Origin: Deltaproteobacteria bacterium
GTDB taxonomy: Bacteria; Desulfobacterota; Desulfobaccia; Desulfobaccales; Desulfobaccaceae
DNA length: 64,000 nucleotides
Reading direction: 5' to 3'
Assembly: GCA_019309545.1 (NCBI GenBank)
Contig: JAFDGA010000012.1
Coordinates: 62,001-126,000, forward strand
In this document: positions 37,044 through 45,325 of the stretch, piece after piece
How the letters are laid out: every line of letters starts with the position of its first letter
Position numbering within the stretch: position 1 is the stretch's first letter
Made by a program: the position numbers and the translations under genes
The notes under the pieces: generated by a model
The model's database searches: none
The model's input: only the letters and a program-made list of their open reading frames with translations
Told to the model about the DNA's origin: nothing

Positions 37044-37970
37044 ATGCAATTTCAACAAACCGTGGCTCACCGGGTCAGTTGTGAGGGCATTGGCCTCCAC
37101 CGCGGGCAGTCCGTGCGGATGGTTATCTCCCCCGCCCCGGCCAACAGCGGCATCCGATTTGTCCGGGCCGACCTCCCAGCCCGGCCGATGATTCGGGCCT
37201 GCTACTCGCAAGTGGTGGATACTGCCATGGCCACCACCCTGGGGGTGCCGGGAGCCACCCTGGCCACTGTCGAACACTTGCTGGCGGCCTTGGCCGGTCT
37301 GGGTATAGATAATGCCCGGGTAGAGGTTTGGGGTTCCGAACTGCCTATTCTGGACGGTAGCGCGGCTCCCTTTGTCGCCCTGTTACAGCAGGCGGGTGTG
37401 CGGACTTTGAGGTCGCCGCGCATCTATTGCGTGATTCAACAGGCCCTGGAAGTGGTGGAGGGGGATAAATTTATCCGGGTAGAACCGGCCTCCGACCCTT
37501 GCTTTAGCTATGCCATAGATTTTCCCCATCCCTTGATCGGCAGGCAACAGGTCAATTTCCGGATGCGCCCCGAGAGGTTCTGTCGGGAAATCGCCCCGGC
37601 CCGGACTTTTGGATTCCTGAAGGACGTTGAAGCCCTGCAGGCCAATGGCCTGGCCTTAGGAGGCTCTCTGGACAATGCCTTGGTCCTGACTGCTTCTGGC
37701 CTTATGAATCCGGGGGGCCTCAGGTTTGCGGATGAGTTTGTGCGGCACAAGCTGTTGGATTTTATCGGCGACCTGGCCCTGTTGGGTTGGCCCATCCATG
37801 GCCACCTTCAGGTAGTCAAAGGCAGTCATGCTCTCCACCACCGCTTTATGGAAGTTCTGGCCTCCCATACCCAGGCTTGGCGGCTGGGCATACCAGGCAC
37901 CTTGTCTACCGACCGGCAACCGGAATCCGGTCTCTCGGCACCGGCCCGCTTAAAGTTGGCCCTGGCCTAG
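37044..37970 (+). CDS. lpxC: UDP-3-O-acyl-N-acetylglucosamine deacetylase
   Basis: Committed step of lipid A synthesis, which shows that the organism makes lipopolysaccharide. Zinc ligands: His in ATVEHLLAAL (about residue 78) and the His and Asp in FVRHKLLDFIGDLALLG; the catalytic His is in GSHALHH. ARTFGFLKDVEALQANGL is also conserved. 308 residues, normal. AAAGGGG precedes the ATG. It stands apart from other lpx genes and sits behind a sigma-54-type promoter. Confidence 0.95.
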   Translation: MQFQQTVAHRVSCEGIGLHRGQSVRMVISPAPANSGIRFVRADLPARPMIRACYSQVVDTAMATTLGVPGATLATVEHLLAALAGLGIDNARVEVWGSELPILDGSAAPFVALLQQAGVRTLRSPRIYCVIQQALEVVEGDKFIRVEPASDPCFSYAIDFPHPLIGRQQVNFRMRPERFCREIAPARTFGFLKDVEALQANGLALGGSLDNALVLTASGLMNPGGLRFADEFVRHKLLDFIGDLALLGWPIHGHLQVVKGSHALHHRFMEVLASHTQAWRLGIPGTLSTDRQPESGLSAPARLKLALA

Positions 37971-38136
37971 CTTTAGGTCTTTGTCCGCCATGCTGAACAG
38001 TGGTTCTTGAACCTGTGAGACAACCATAAATCATAAAAATATTGGCCACACTGGCAAGACACCTGTGCGGCCTAAACTTTCCGGGCATTGATCTTTGGCC
38101 TTTTGGACTCACCCCGCTATTCTCCCAAGCTTGGGC

Positions 38137-39441
38137 TTACACCGGCAGAGCCACCCCCTGTTCTCCGACTATTCCCACTAAACGAGCCCGGACCAGCCGG
38201 TTGGTCCACTCAGACCCACCCTCTAACACCAAGCGCAGATAATTGGCCGACAAACCTTTAACCCAGCCAGGTTTCCCAGAACAGGGTCCTTCGACCAATA
38301 TTTCTAATTCTTGTCCCACCTGTCGCTGATAAAAAACTGCCTTTTTTTCTTGTCCCAAGGCTCGCAGGCTCTGGGCCCGTCTTTTTACCGCAGTGGTGGA
38401 TAATCTCTGGGGCATTTGGGCCGCCGCAGTCCCCGGGCGCGGCGAAAACGGGAAGACATGCAGGTAACTGATCGGCAAGGCTTCGATAAGTTCCTGGGTC
38501 TGAGCCAGATCCCGCGCGGTCTCCCCGGGGAAGCCTACCAGGACATCCACTCCCAGGGCCGCTTGGGGAAAGTATCGATTGATCTGGTTAACTAATTCCC
38601 GAAAATCCTCCGGGCTATAAGGCCGCCGCATGGCTTGCAGCACTGAGGCCGAGCCGCTTTGCAGCGGCAGGTGGAAATGGGGGCAAAACTGCGGCCAGGC
38701 GGCCAGTTGTCGGAGCAGGGCCGGGGTGATCTCCTGTGGTTCTATTGAACTGAGACGGTAGCGGCCCGGCAGTCCGGCCTGAGCCAGGGTCTGGACCAGC
38801 TCCGAGAGGTTTTCGTGATTGGGCAGATCATGACCATATTTCCCCAGATTGATGCCGGTAAGGACTATCTCCTGATAACCCCGGGAGGATAATTGTTCTA
38901 GTTGATCAATAATCTGAGTCAGCGGCAGACTGCGGCAGGGGCCGCGCACGTAAGGAAGGATACAATAACTACAATAGTTCTGACAGCCATCCTGAATTTT
39001 CACAAAGGCGCGGGTATGTCCATAAAAGCTGGTGATGGGCATCGACTCCAGGGTCTGCGCCGCAGCTATCGATCCCACCCTAATGATGGCAGCGGCATGT
39101 TGGCAATCTTCTTGGATAATTTTGATCAGCCGGGTTTTTTCGCGGTTGCCCAGTACCCAGCGCACTCCTGGCAATGGGGCCAATTCTTCCGGAGCCCGTT
39201 GGGCATAACAGCCCGTCACCAGCACTGTGCTCGATGGCCTGGTACGCGCCAGACGCCGGATAAACTGACGGGCCTGGCGATCGGCGGCCCCGGTGACCGT
39301 GCAAGTATTGACCACCACCAATTCCGGGGAGGCGCTCAGCGGCACCAACCGCCAACCGTGCCGGGCCAAAACCTCGGCTAAAAAGGCCGATTCGTATTGA
39401 TTAACCTTGCAACCAAAGGTGGCGATAGCGGCTTCCGGCAT
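38137..39441 (-). CDS. mtaB: tRNA t6A37 methylthiotransferase
   Basis: Radical-SAM enzyme that converts t6A to ms2t6A in tRNAs. The N-terminal UPF0004 domain has three Cys (FGCKVNQYES, NTCTVT, TGCYAQR); the radical-SAM cluster is CQNYCSYCILPYVRG; a TRAM domain ends the 434-residue protein. The N-terminal ATFGCKVNQYES and the overall length fit MtaB better than MiaB or RimO. It begins directly at the mnmA stop, so two tRNA-thiolation genes form an operon. Confidence 0.92.
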   Translation of the reverse strand: MPEAAIATFGCKVNQYESAFLAEVLARHGWRLVPLSASPELVVVNTCTVTGAADRQARQFIRRLARTRPSSTVLVTGCYAQRAPEELAPLPGVRWVLGNREKTRLIKIIQEDCQHAAAIIRVGSIAAAQTLESMPITSFYGHTRAFVKIQDGCQNYCSYCILPYVRGPCRSLPLTQIIDQLEQLSSRGYQEIVLTGINLGKYGHDLPNHENLSELVQTLAQAGLPGRYRLSSIEPQEITPALLRQLAAWPQFCPHFHLPLQSGSASVLQAMRRPYSPEDFRELVNQINRYFPQAALGVDVLVGFPGETARDLAQTQELIEALPISYLHVFPFSPRPGTAAAQMPQRLSTTAVKRRAQSLRALGQEKKAVFYQRQVGQELEILVEGPCSGKPGWVKGLSANYLRLVLEGGSEWTNRLVRARLVGIVGEQGVALPV

Positions 39442-40494
39442 TCACAGCCTCCGGTCAATCCAGCCGCCGCCCAGAACCCGCTCCTCCTGGTAGAAAACCA
39501 CTGCCTGGCCAGGCGTCACGGCCGCCTGGGGTTGGGCAAAGATTACTTCGGCCTGATCGGCAGACAACGGCCTGATCTGGCAGGTGACCCCTGGATGACG
39601 GTAGCGGATCCGGGCTATGGCCGTAAAAGGTTGGCCGGGGGGATCAATCAGCCAGTTAATATGATCGGCCACCAATCCCGGGGCAAACAACTCTTGCCGA
39701 TGACCTACAACCAACCGGTTGGTCTCAGGTAAAATTTCCAGCACATAAAAAGGTTCGGGGGCGCACAGCCCTAAGCCCCGGCGTTGCCCGACGGTATAGC
39801 CCTCCAGACCGTAATGTTTCCCCAACACCCAGCCCTGGCGATTGACAATATCCCCTTCCGTCCTCAAACCCTCTGGCCGCCGGGACCTGAGAAATTCCAG
39901 ATAATTTGTTCGACCGATAAAACAGATTTCCTGACTTTCAGAATCCTTGAGATAAGACTCCAAACCAATTTCACGACTTAGGGCCAGCACGTGGGTCTTG
40001 TTTAAATCTCCCAGGGGAAAGACCAGATGGGGCAGAAGTTCTCGCCTCAACCGATGGACAAAATATGACTGGTCTTTAGTCCGGTCCACCCCTTGTAATA
40101 GAGCGACCTCTCCGGAGGGCAAACGCTTGGCGCGGACGTAATGGCCGGTGGCTAGATAATCAATCCCCCAACCCTGGATAATTTCCCAAAGTCGCCCGAA
40201 TTTGATGGCCGCATTGCACCGGACACAAGGATTGGGGGTCCGACCCTGATAATATTCCCGGACGAAGTAATCTATCACCAGATGGGCAAAATCCTTCGTG
40301 AGATCCAGTTCTACTAAACCCACTCCTAAATGGTGGGCTAAAGCGGCCAGTTGGGTGGATTGGAAGTGGCCTCCCACCAGCCGCAGGTGCACGGCCCTGA
40401 CTGTCCACCCCTGGTTTATAAGCAAAGCCGCGGCGACCGCACTGTCCAATCCGCCGCTTAATGATATTACAATGTTGTCTTCCCTGGTGGTCAT
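39442..40494 (-). CDS. mnmA: tRNA-specific 2-thiouridylase
   Basis: Thiolates U34 of Lys, Glu and Gln tRNAs. The ATP pyrophosphatase loop is SLSGGLDSAVAAALL; the two catalytic Cys are in TPNPCVRCN and SQEICFIG; GYTVGQRRGLGL is diagnostic. 350 residues, normal. mtaB follows without a gap. The region upstream is AT-rich and has no standard promoter that I can single out. Confidence 0.95.
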   Translation of the reverse strand: MTTREDNIVISLSGGLDSAVAAALLINQGWTVRAVHLRLVGGHFQSTQLAALAHHLGVGLVELDLTKDFAHLVIDYFVREYYQGRTPNPCVRCNAAIKFGRLWEIIQGWGIDYLATGHYVRAKRLPSGEVALLQGVDRTKDQSYFVHRLRRELLPHLVFPLGDLNKTHVLALSREIGLESYLKDSESQEICFIGRTNYLEFLRSRRPEGLRTEGDIVNRQGWVLGKHYGLEGYTVGQRRGLGLCAPEPFYVLEILPETNRLVVGHRQELFAPGLVADHINWLIDPPGQPFTAIARIRYRHPGVTCQIRPLSADQAEVIFAQPQAAVTPGQAVVFYQEERVLGGGWIDRRL

Positions 40495-40631
40495 TTATAT
40501 TTTAATTAGGTTGCTTCTTTTGTTTAATATTATTAACACAATGTTTAATTTTGCGAAACAAGGCGGGGTTAGTGGACTATTAATAATTTATATCATTTAA
40601 AGTATTATTTTGACATAGAAATGGTAAGCAT

Positions 40632-40653
40632 GGCGGTAATCGCCGATTTTTTT
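40632..40653 (+). terminator. Hairpin with T-run, no gene assigned
   Basis: GGCG-GTAAT-CGCC followed by GA and seven T residues reads as a terminator on the plus strand, yet no plus-strand gene lies upstream. A TTGACA stands only 17 bases before the stem. It may end a short or antisense transcript, or be chance. Confidence 0.4.
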
Positions 40654-40756
40654 AAAAACTTACTGATCCAGGCAGAAGGAAGGCGGAGCCTAAAAGACCT
40701 TTAGAATAACTATTCGGTTTTATTGCTGAAGTAGACAGACGGAGCGTAAGAATTGG

Positions 40757-41113
40757 TTAAGCTTCGGCAAATTGCAGGGTGTCTAAAAATTTTAAAGCCA
40801 CTCCAAAGACATAAGGGCGCTGCGGCATTTCTTCGATCCGCAAAACCTGACCCCGGGTCTTCAAGATCGTGGTCCCAGGTAAGTTAAAGGCCTGCCTGGG
40901 TAGTTCAATAGTAATATTAAGTATTTGATTGATATTTAGGTCCTGGTAAACAAGGCAGACGAAATATATCCCGCCCATGCTGATATTTTTTGTAACAGCC
41001 TTATATTCCTTATAGTTTTTCCTTCCTCGGTTAATAATTTTATAAACCATGGGCAAGGCGACATTCAAACGCTGATGCCGACGCTTCTCAAACCAGGAGG
41101 TCATGAGGGGCAA
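40757..41113 (-). CDS. PilZ-domain protein
   Basis: 118 residues. The c-di-GMP-binding pattern is present: EKRRHQRLNVALP (RxxxR type) and TKNISMGGIYF (N/DxSxxG). The rest is a beta-barrel-like domain. Single-domain PilZ proteins act as c-di-GMP receptors for motility, exopolysaccharide or transcription. The gene is transcribed away from the ParA-like gene, with about 295 bases between them, so the two may share regulation. Target unknown. Confidence 0.85.
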   Translation of the reverse strand: MPLMTSWFEKRRHQRLNVALPMVYKIINRGRKNYKEYKAVTKNISMGGIYFVCLVYQDLNINQILNITIELPRQAFNLPGTTILKTRGQVLRIEEMPQRPYVFGVALKFLDTLQFAEA

Positions 41114-41264
41114 CCAGGCCGGAGATTATGATTGGTTTCATTTTTCGTTACCATTGGCATACAATATAGCCTTCGAAGTGCAATTCTCATGCCTCTAATT
41201 ACTCGGTTTCGCTTCACGTTAAATGCCAAATGGTGCAGAAGACTCTGGTCGGGGGGGTTTGCGC

Positions 41265-41293
41265 TTGACGTCCACTCGGGTTTCTTTTACTAT
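41265..41293 (+). promoter_or_regulatory. Promoter of the ParA-like operon
   Basis: TTGACG, a 17-base spacer and TACTAT. Lies about 115 bases before the ParA-like start. Reasonable match to the sigma-70 consensus. Confidence 0.5.
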
Positions 41294-41408
41294 AGGGCAG
41301 AATTATTCAATCTCTATACCCCCGAAGATTTATAGTCTATTATTGGATCCAGAATAGCTCGACACTTTGGCCATTATTGTTACTGACCGACTTCCAGGAG
41401 AGACCGAG

Positions 41409-42227
41409 ATGTCAGTAGTAGTTGCTATCATCAACCAAAAAGGGGGTACTGGAAAGACTACCACGACCATTAATCTGGGGGCCGGTCTGGCTTATCAGGG
41501 CTATCAGACCCTATTGCTCGATCTTGATCCCCAAGGCCATACCACCCTGGGTATGGGGGTGGAGCCAGATTCCTTCGAGGAGTCCATGGCCGAGGTCATC
41601 ACCATACCTCGCAAGAAAATTGAGGATGTGATCCTGGCTACTCATATTAATGGTTTATTTTTGGCTCCCAGTCACATCAAGCTGGCCCGAGCCTCCGAAC
41701 AGGTTTACTCCCGTCTATTCCGGGAGACTATTCTCCACCAGGCGCTTAGGTCATTGGATTATGATTTTATTCTGATTGATTGCCCCCCGTCCCTGGGGGT
41801 GCTTACCGCCAATTCCCTCTATACCGCCCAGTTCATTATTATTCCCTGTCAGATGTCTCGTTATTCCCTGGATGGCCTGGCTGACCTGCTAACCACTATT
41901 GAAGAGGTCAAAAATCTGGATGCGGAGGAATTATTCACCGGTAATTTCTTCCGTATCCTGCTCACCATGTTTGATAAGCGTAATCGGGTCACCAACGAAT
42001 ATATCTTAGAACAACTGAAACCCTATCTGGAGGTTACCTTTGCCACTATCATCATGAAATGTGAAGCCCTGAATCAGGCCCACATAGCTCAGCGAACCGT
42101 CTTTGATTATGACCCAAAAGGTACCGGGGCCCGAGATTATTACCATTTAACCCAAGAATTCCTTTACTTATGTCAAAAAAGAAACTGCTTGCCGGAAAAA
42201 AGACCAAGCTTGCTAAGCATGCTCTGA
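41409..42227 (+). CDS. ParA/Soj-family ATPase (orphan)
   Basis: 272 residues from MSVVVAIINQKGGTGKTTT, with AGGAG eight bases before the ATG; the open frame extends 14 codons upstream without support. The deviant Walker A motif KGGTGKTT carries the signature Lys, followed by LLLDLDPQGHTTLGMG and LIDCPPSLGVLTANSL. Such proteins segregate DNA or position cargo on the nucleoid. No ParB or parS-like site is nearby, and an overlapping small gene takes the partner place. It differs from chromosomal Soj, which is usually next to parB and the gid genes; mnmG is 12 kb away here. Confidence 0.88.
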   Translation: MSVVVAIINQKGGTGKTTTTINLGAGLAYQGYQTLLLDLDPQGHTTLGMGVEPDSFEESMAEVITIPRKKIEDVILATHINGLFLAPSHIKLARASEQVYSRLFRETILHQALRSLDYDFILIDCPPSLGVLTANSLYTAQFIIIPCQMSRYSLDGLADLLTTIEEVKNLDAEELFTGNFFRILLTMFDKRNRVTNEYILEQLKPYLEVTFATIIMKCEALNQAHIAQRTVFDYDPKGTGARDYYHLTQEFLYLCQKRNCLPEKRPSLLSML

Positions 42228-42592
42228 CCCGGGCGTTGACCGATAAATCTCCTTCCGTTCCAGAGTCTTCCCCTGCTTTGGCCTCGACAAGACCTACCCT
42301 GACCCAAGTGGTCGAGGCTTTGCGAGCTTTACATCCCGAGTTGCAATCACCGGTGAGGCCTTCCCAGAAAACCCCGGCCACCCGAAGATTCTTACCGGGG
42401 GCTGAATATTCCTACTTTCATCTTCTTCATGACCTTCAGGAATTGCAAGAATTGCTGCATCCTAGCCGACTGCCTGCGGCCTCCGTAGAGGGACGAAAGG
42501 GCCGGTTGTTTCTTCCCAGTCCGGAGGTTTTCCAGGAAATCGTCCGTCAAACCGTTGCAACCTTACAGGAACTCCGAACCCTGGTAGATTAG
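42170..42592 (+). CDS. Small basic protein overlapping the ParA-like gene, 140 aa
   Basis: Starts inside the ParA-like gene (58-base overlap, different frame) at MSKKKLLAGKKTKLAKHALT. The first 25 residues are Lys-rich and flexible, the next 40 are Ser/Pro/Thr-rich, and the rest is helical (EYSYFHLLHDLQELQELLH, then a C-terminal helix). Basic N-terminal tails of ParB, McdB and similar adaptors stimulate ParA ATPases, so an adaptor role is plausible. I do not recognise the family. A strong terminator follows directly. Confidence 0.65.
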   Translation: MSKKKLLAGKKTKLAKHALTRALTDKSPSVPESSPALASTRPTLTQVVEALRALHPELQSPVRPSQKTPATRRFLPGAEYSYFHLLHDLQELQELLHPSRLPAASVEGRKGRLFLPSPEVFQEIVRQTVATLQELRTLVD

Positions 42593-42605
42593 TCCGGTGC
42601 CTTCC

Positions 42606-42639
42606 AACAAAAAGGCGACCACTAGGTCGCCTTTTTGTT
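42606..42639. terminator. Strong, symmetric terminator
   Basis: AACAAAAAGGCGACC pairs perfectly with GGTCGCCTTTTTGTT around ACTA, a 15-pair stem with T-runs in both directions. It ends the ParA-like operon and could act in reverse too. Confidence 0.9.
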
Positions 42640-42704
42640 ACTCAATGCATTTAATAGGTTAATTTAAAGGGCAAGCCGGGTGACCGGCCCCCCCTGGCCC
42701 CACT

Positions 42705-42816
42705 TATACCAAGCTGCAATCAAAGAGCTAAAAGGCCCCCTCACCCTCGCCCTCTCTCCCGCCAGCGGGGTAGAGGGGATAAAGAATAAAATTACTCATT
42801 TGAAAGCTAATCGGTA
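42705..42816. repeat. Dispersed palindromic repeat, copy B (112 bp)
   Basis: Second copy of the element at 15405-15511. It keeps TATACCAAG at one end, CGGTAT at the other and the stretch ATAAAATTACTCATTTGAAAG. The central hairpin has changes on both arms (CCTCTCTCCCG against CGGGGTAGAGG), still largely paired. It has about five extra bases in the pyrimidine tract. It lies between the ParA-operon terminator and a convergent gene. Confidence 0.8.
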
Positions 42817-42904
42817 TTAAGGGGTTGGGGGGAGAGTTAGTCATGGCCCCGATTCATTTATTTTATGACCTAAGGTAACAGCAGCCGTATAAATTTGCCG
42901 GCTG

Positions 42905-44287
42905 TTATTTGGTAACCGGTAGTCCGGCATTGCGCCAGGAGACCATACCTCCAGCAACTGCCGACACTCTTCTGGCCCCTTGCCGCATCAGTAGACTAGC
43001 GGCGATATTGGCACGGTAACCATTGCCGCAAATGGTGACCACTCTTTGATCAACATAGGGACTGAGATCGATCTGCCCCAAGTTCGATAACGGGACGTGT
43101 TGAGCTTCGGCTATATGACCCTGCTTCCATTCCGTCGGCGTCCGGACGTCCAGCACCACATCCGGTTTTCCGGCCTTTATGAGGTCGGCCAACTCCCGGG
43201 GAGTCAATTGCGGCAAAAAGGCGGTTGACAAGGCGGCCATCTCCCAGGCCTTGATTCCCCCGTGCAGATAGCCTTCAATCTGGTCATAGCCGACCCGGAA
43301 GAATTGTTTGACCACTTCTTTAAGACGTTCTTGGTTATCTACCAGCACCACCAAGGGGGAGCCAGGTTCAAGCACCATTCCGGCCCAATTGCCGATGGGC
43401 GGCGACAGGCCGATATTGATGCTTCCGGGGATATGAGCGCCGCCAAAGGCAGCTTCGTCCCGGGTATCGACTACGACATAGCCGCTGTCCAGTTTGTTTT
43501 TGACCTCTTGCGGGGTCATAGGTCGGAAAGGCCGCTGCTGGTCAACTAACTGCGGGCCAGCCATATTGGTGCTAATTATGTGGCTGAAGTTTTTCGGGCG
43601 GGCCGGAAATTCCTGCATCATGGCCGCCTTAAATTCTTCCAGGGAACCCTTCTGCAGGATCGGATTGTTATGGCGTTCAAACCCCAGGGTGGAGCTCAGC
43701 TTGCTGCTCAGCGCCCGCCCGCAGAGGGAGCCGTGGCCGTGGGCCGGATAAATTTCCAGGCGGCCGGGAAATCTCCCCAGCTTGTCGTACAGGCTATGAT
43801 ACAGATTTTCCACCTGCTGCTCCAGCTTTTCTGCTCCTGCTAAATCCGGCCGGCCGACATCGCCGACAAATAACAGATCGCCGGTGAGTACTAACCAGGG
43901 TTCCTGGCCCCGACCGGTATCGGTCACCAGGATCGACACGCTCTGCGGGGTATGACCGGGAGTATCCAGAAACTGTAATCGGGCTGTCCCTAGGACAATT
44001 TCCTGGCCTTCTCGCAAACCTTGATGATCGTATTTCACCGGCGCCTGCTCATGGATGTAAATCGGTGCCCTGGTCACCCGTTGCAGTTCCTGGCTGCCGG
44101 TAACGTGGTCGGCGTGGACATGGGTATCAATGATATGAGTGATCTTCAACCCTTCCTGATCGGCCAGAGTCAGATAATCGACAATGTCTCGCCGCGGGTC
44201 CACGACGGCCACTACCCCGGCCTGGGCACAGCCGACCATATACGAACAGCAACCCAAACCTTCATTGAAAAATTGCTTAAAAAACAT
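42905..44287 (-). CDS. MBL-fold hydrolase with two rhodanese domains (persulfide-dioxygenase-like)
   Basis: 460 residues. The N-terminal metallo-beta-lactamase domain resembles ETHE1-type persulfide dioxygenases (THVHADHVTGS, FLDTPGHTPQS, LTGDLLFVGDVGRPDL, YPAHGHGSLCG). Two rhodanese domains follow (about 255-350 and 360-458). In the first the active-site loop reads VLVDNQERLKE with no Cys; the second has TICGNGYRAN with Cys near 420. It may handle sulfane sulfur or glutathione persulfide. In a strict anaerobe oxygen would be limiting, so its use may be in oxygen defence or another hydrolase reaction. Confidence 0.85.
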   Translation of the reverse strand: MFFKQFFNEGLGCCSYMVGCAQAGVVAVVDPRRDIVDYLTLADQEGLKITHIIDTHVHADHVTGSQELQRVTRAPIYIHEQAPVKYDHQGLREGQEIVLGTARLQFLDTPGHTPQSVSILVTDTGRGQEPWLVLTGDLLFVGDVGRPDLAGAEKLEQQVENLYHSLYDKLGRFPGRLEIYPAHGHGSLCGRALSSKLSSTLGFERHNNPILQKGSLEEFKAAMMQEFPARPKNFSHIISTNMAGPQLVDQQRPFRPMTPQEVKNKLDSGYVVVDTRDEAAFGGAHIPGSINIGLSPPIGNWAGMVLEPGSPLVVLVDNQERLKEVVKQFFRVGYDQIEGYLHGGIKAWEMAALSTAFLPQLTPRELADLIKAGKPDVVLDVRTPTEWKQGHIAEAQHVPLSNLGQIDLSPYVDQRVVTICGNGYRANIAASLLMRQGARRVSAVAGGMVSWRNAGLPVTK

Positions 44288-44494
44288 CTAATCTCCTTCA
44301 CTTTCCTAAGGTCCGGACGATCCCTGCCCCGTCCCGATTGTTAATTCAACGGCCAAACCGGGCGATTCCTGCGACTAAGCCCAGCCATAATCGCATATAG
44401 TCATTGCGACTTATAAGGCCTTTGGACATTTATCAAAAAAATAATACCATAAAGGAACAATTACTTCATTAAATTAATTATCACGTTTAGATTA

Positions 44495-45178
44495 TCAATG
44501 TTTATAACCGAAAGGCATAATTAACAGCGGTTCATGAGCTTCGGGAAGTCTGAGGATCCGGCTCACCGTCCGATTTTCAAAGGCCCCCACGATTCCGGCC
44601 CCCAGACCCAGGGCTTCGGCCTGGAGGAATAGATTCTGCCCGACGTGACCCACTTCGATATGGGTGTAGAGGACGCCGCGTTCGCCATATTTCCTGGTGC
44701 ACCGCGCATATTCGCCGGTAATCACAACCATAATCGGGGCCTCAGCCATCCAACTCTGATAAAGCGAGGCGCGCGCCAACTCCTTGCGGACATCGCCTTT
44801 CCTCTGGAGTTCTAGGCCATGGCGGTCGGGATGAAAGTGATAAACCCCGGGTGGCAATTCCGCTACCATCCGTTCTCCAATCGCTACATAAAGGTCCAGC
44901 GGATAAAGAGCGCCGGCAGAAGGGGCGGAACGATAACCCCGGCCCGGATCGGTGATCCCATCCGCGGCCCACAGCAATTGGGATAATTGGCCCATAGTTA
45001 AAGCCCGGTTAGCAAACCGGCGGACAGTACGCCGGGCCTGGAGCGCTTCTTCCACCGACATCTTACCTTTTTTGGTGGGCGTCGGCAGACTTATTAGGGG
45101 GCCGGCTCTTGAGCCTTCTGGACTAAGAAAAATCCCTAACATAAGCAAAATTCCTCCCCATACCCTTAAAATTTTCAT
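44495..45178 (-). CDS. SagB-type nitroreductase-fold oxidoreductase, exported
   Basis: 227 residues with an N-terminal hydrophobic segment (MKILRVWGGILLMLGIFL, cleavage likely near SRAG). The body is an FMN-dependent nitroreductase fold close to the SagB/ThcOx group: EALQARRTVRRF, QLLWAADGITDPGRGYRSAP, SAGALYPLDLYV, and HIEVGHVGQNLFLQAEALGLG. SagB enzymes oxidise azoline rings in peptide toxins, but many stand-alone members have other roles. No cyclodehydratase or precursor peptide gene is nearby. Periplasmic location is inferred. Confidence 0.82.
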   Translation of the reverse strand: MKILRVWGGILLMLGIFLSPEGSRAGPLISLPTPTKKGKMSVEEALQARRTVRRFANRALTMGQLSQLLWAADGITDPGRGYRSAPSAGALYPLDLYVAIGERMVAELPPGVYHFHPDRHGLELQRKGDVRKELARASLYQSWMAEAPIMVVITGEYARCTRKYGERGVLYTHIEVGHVGQNLFLQAEALGLGAGIVGAFENRTVSRILRLPEAHEPLLIMPFGYKH

Positions 45179-45325
45179 GACCTTTACCCTCGATTGATGT
45201 CATCACGTCCTAAGTTAATATAACAACAAATTCAGGGCGGGGAAGCAGGTGAGATTGATTTAATGATTTTTTGCCGGATATTTTTTAGAATGGCGTAATT
45301 TCATATCAGCCCTTCCAGGGACAGA

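Noticed and set aside
40610-40654. Small RNA gene driven by TTGACA before the orphan hairpin
   Set aside because: With normal spacing the -10 element would fall inside the hairpin itself, so a transcript from this promoter could not include the terminator.
42905-44287. Glyoxalase II assignment for the MBL protein
   Set aside because: The two C-terminal rhodanese domains and the ETHE1-like motif set fit the persulfide-dioxygenase group better.
44495-45178. Thiazole/oxazole-modified peptide cluster because of the SagB-like gene
   Set aside because: No cyclodehydratase, YcaO protein, precursor peptide or exporter is encoded nearby.
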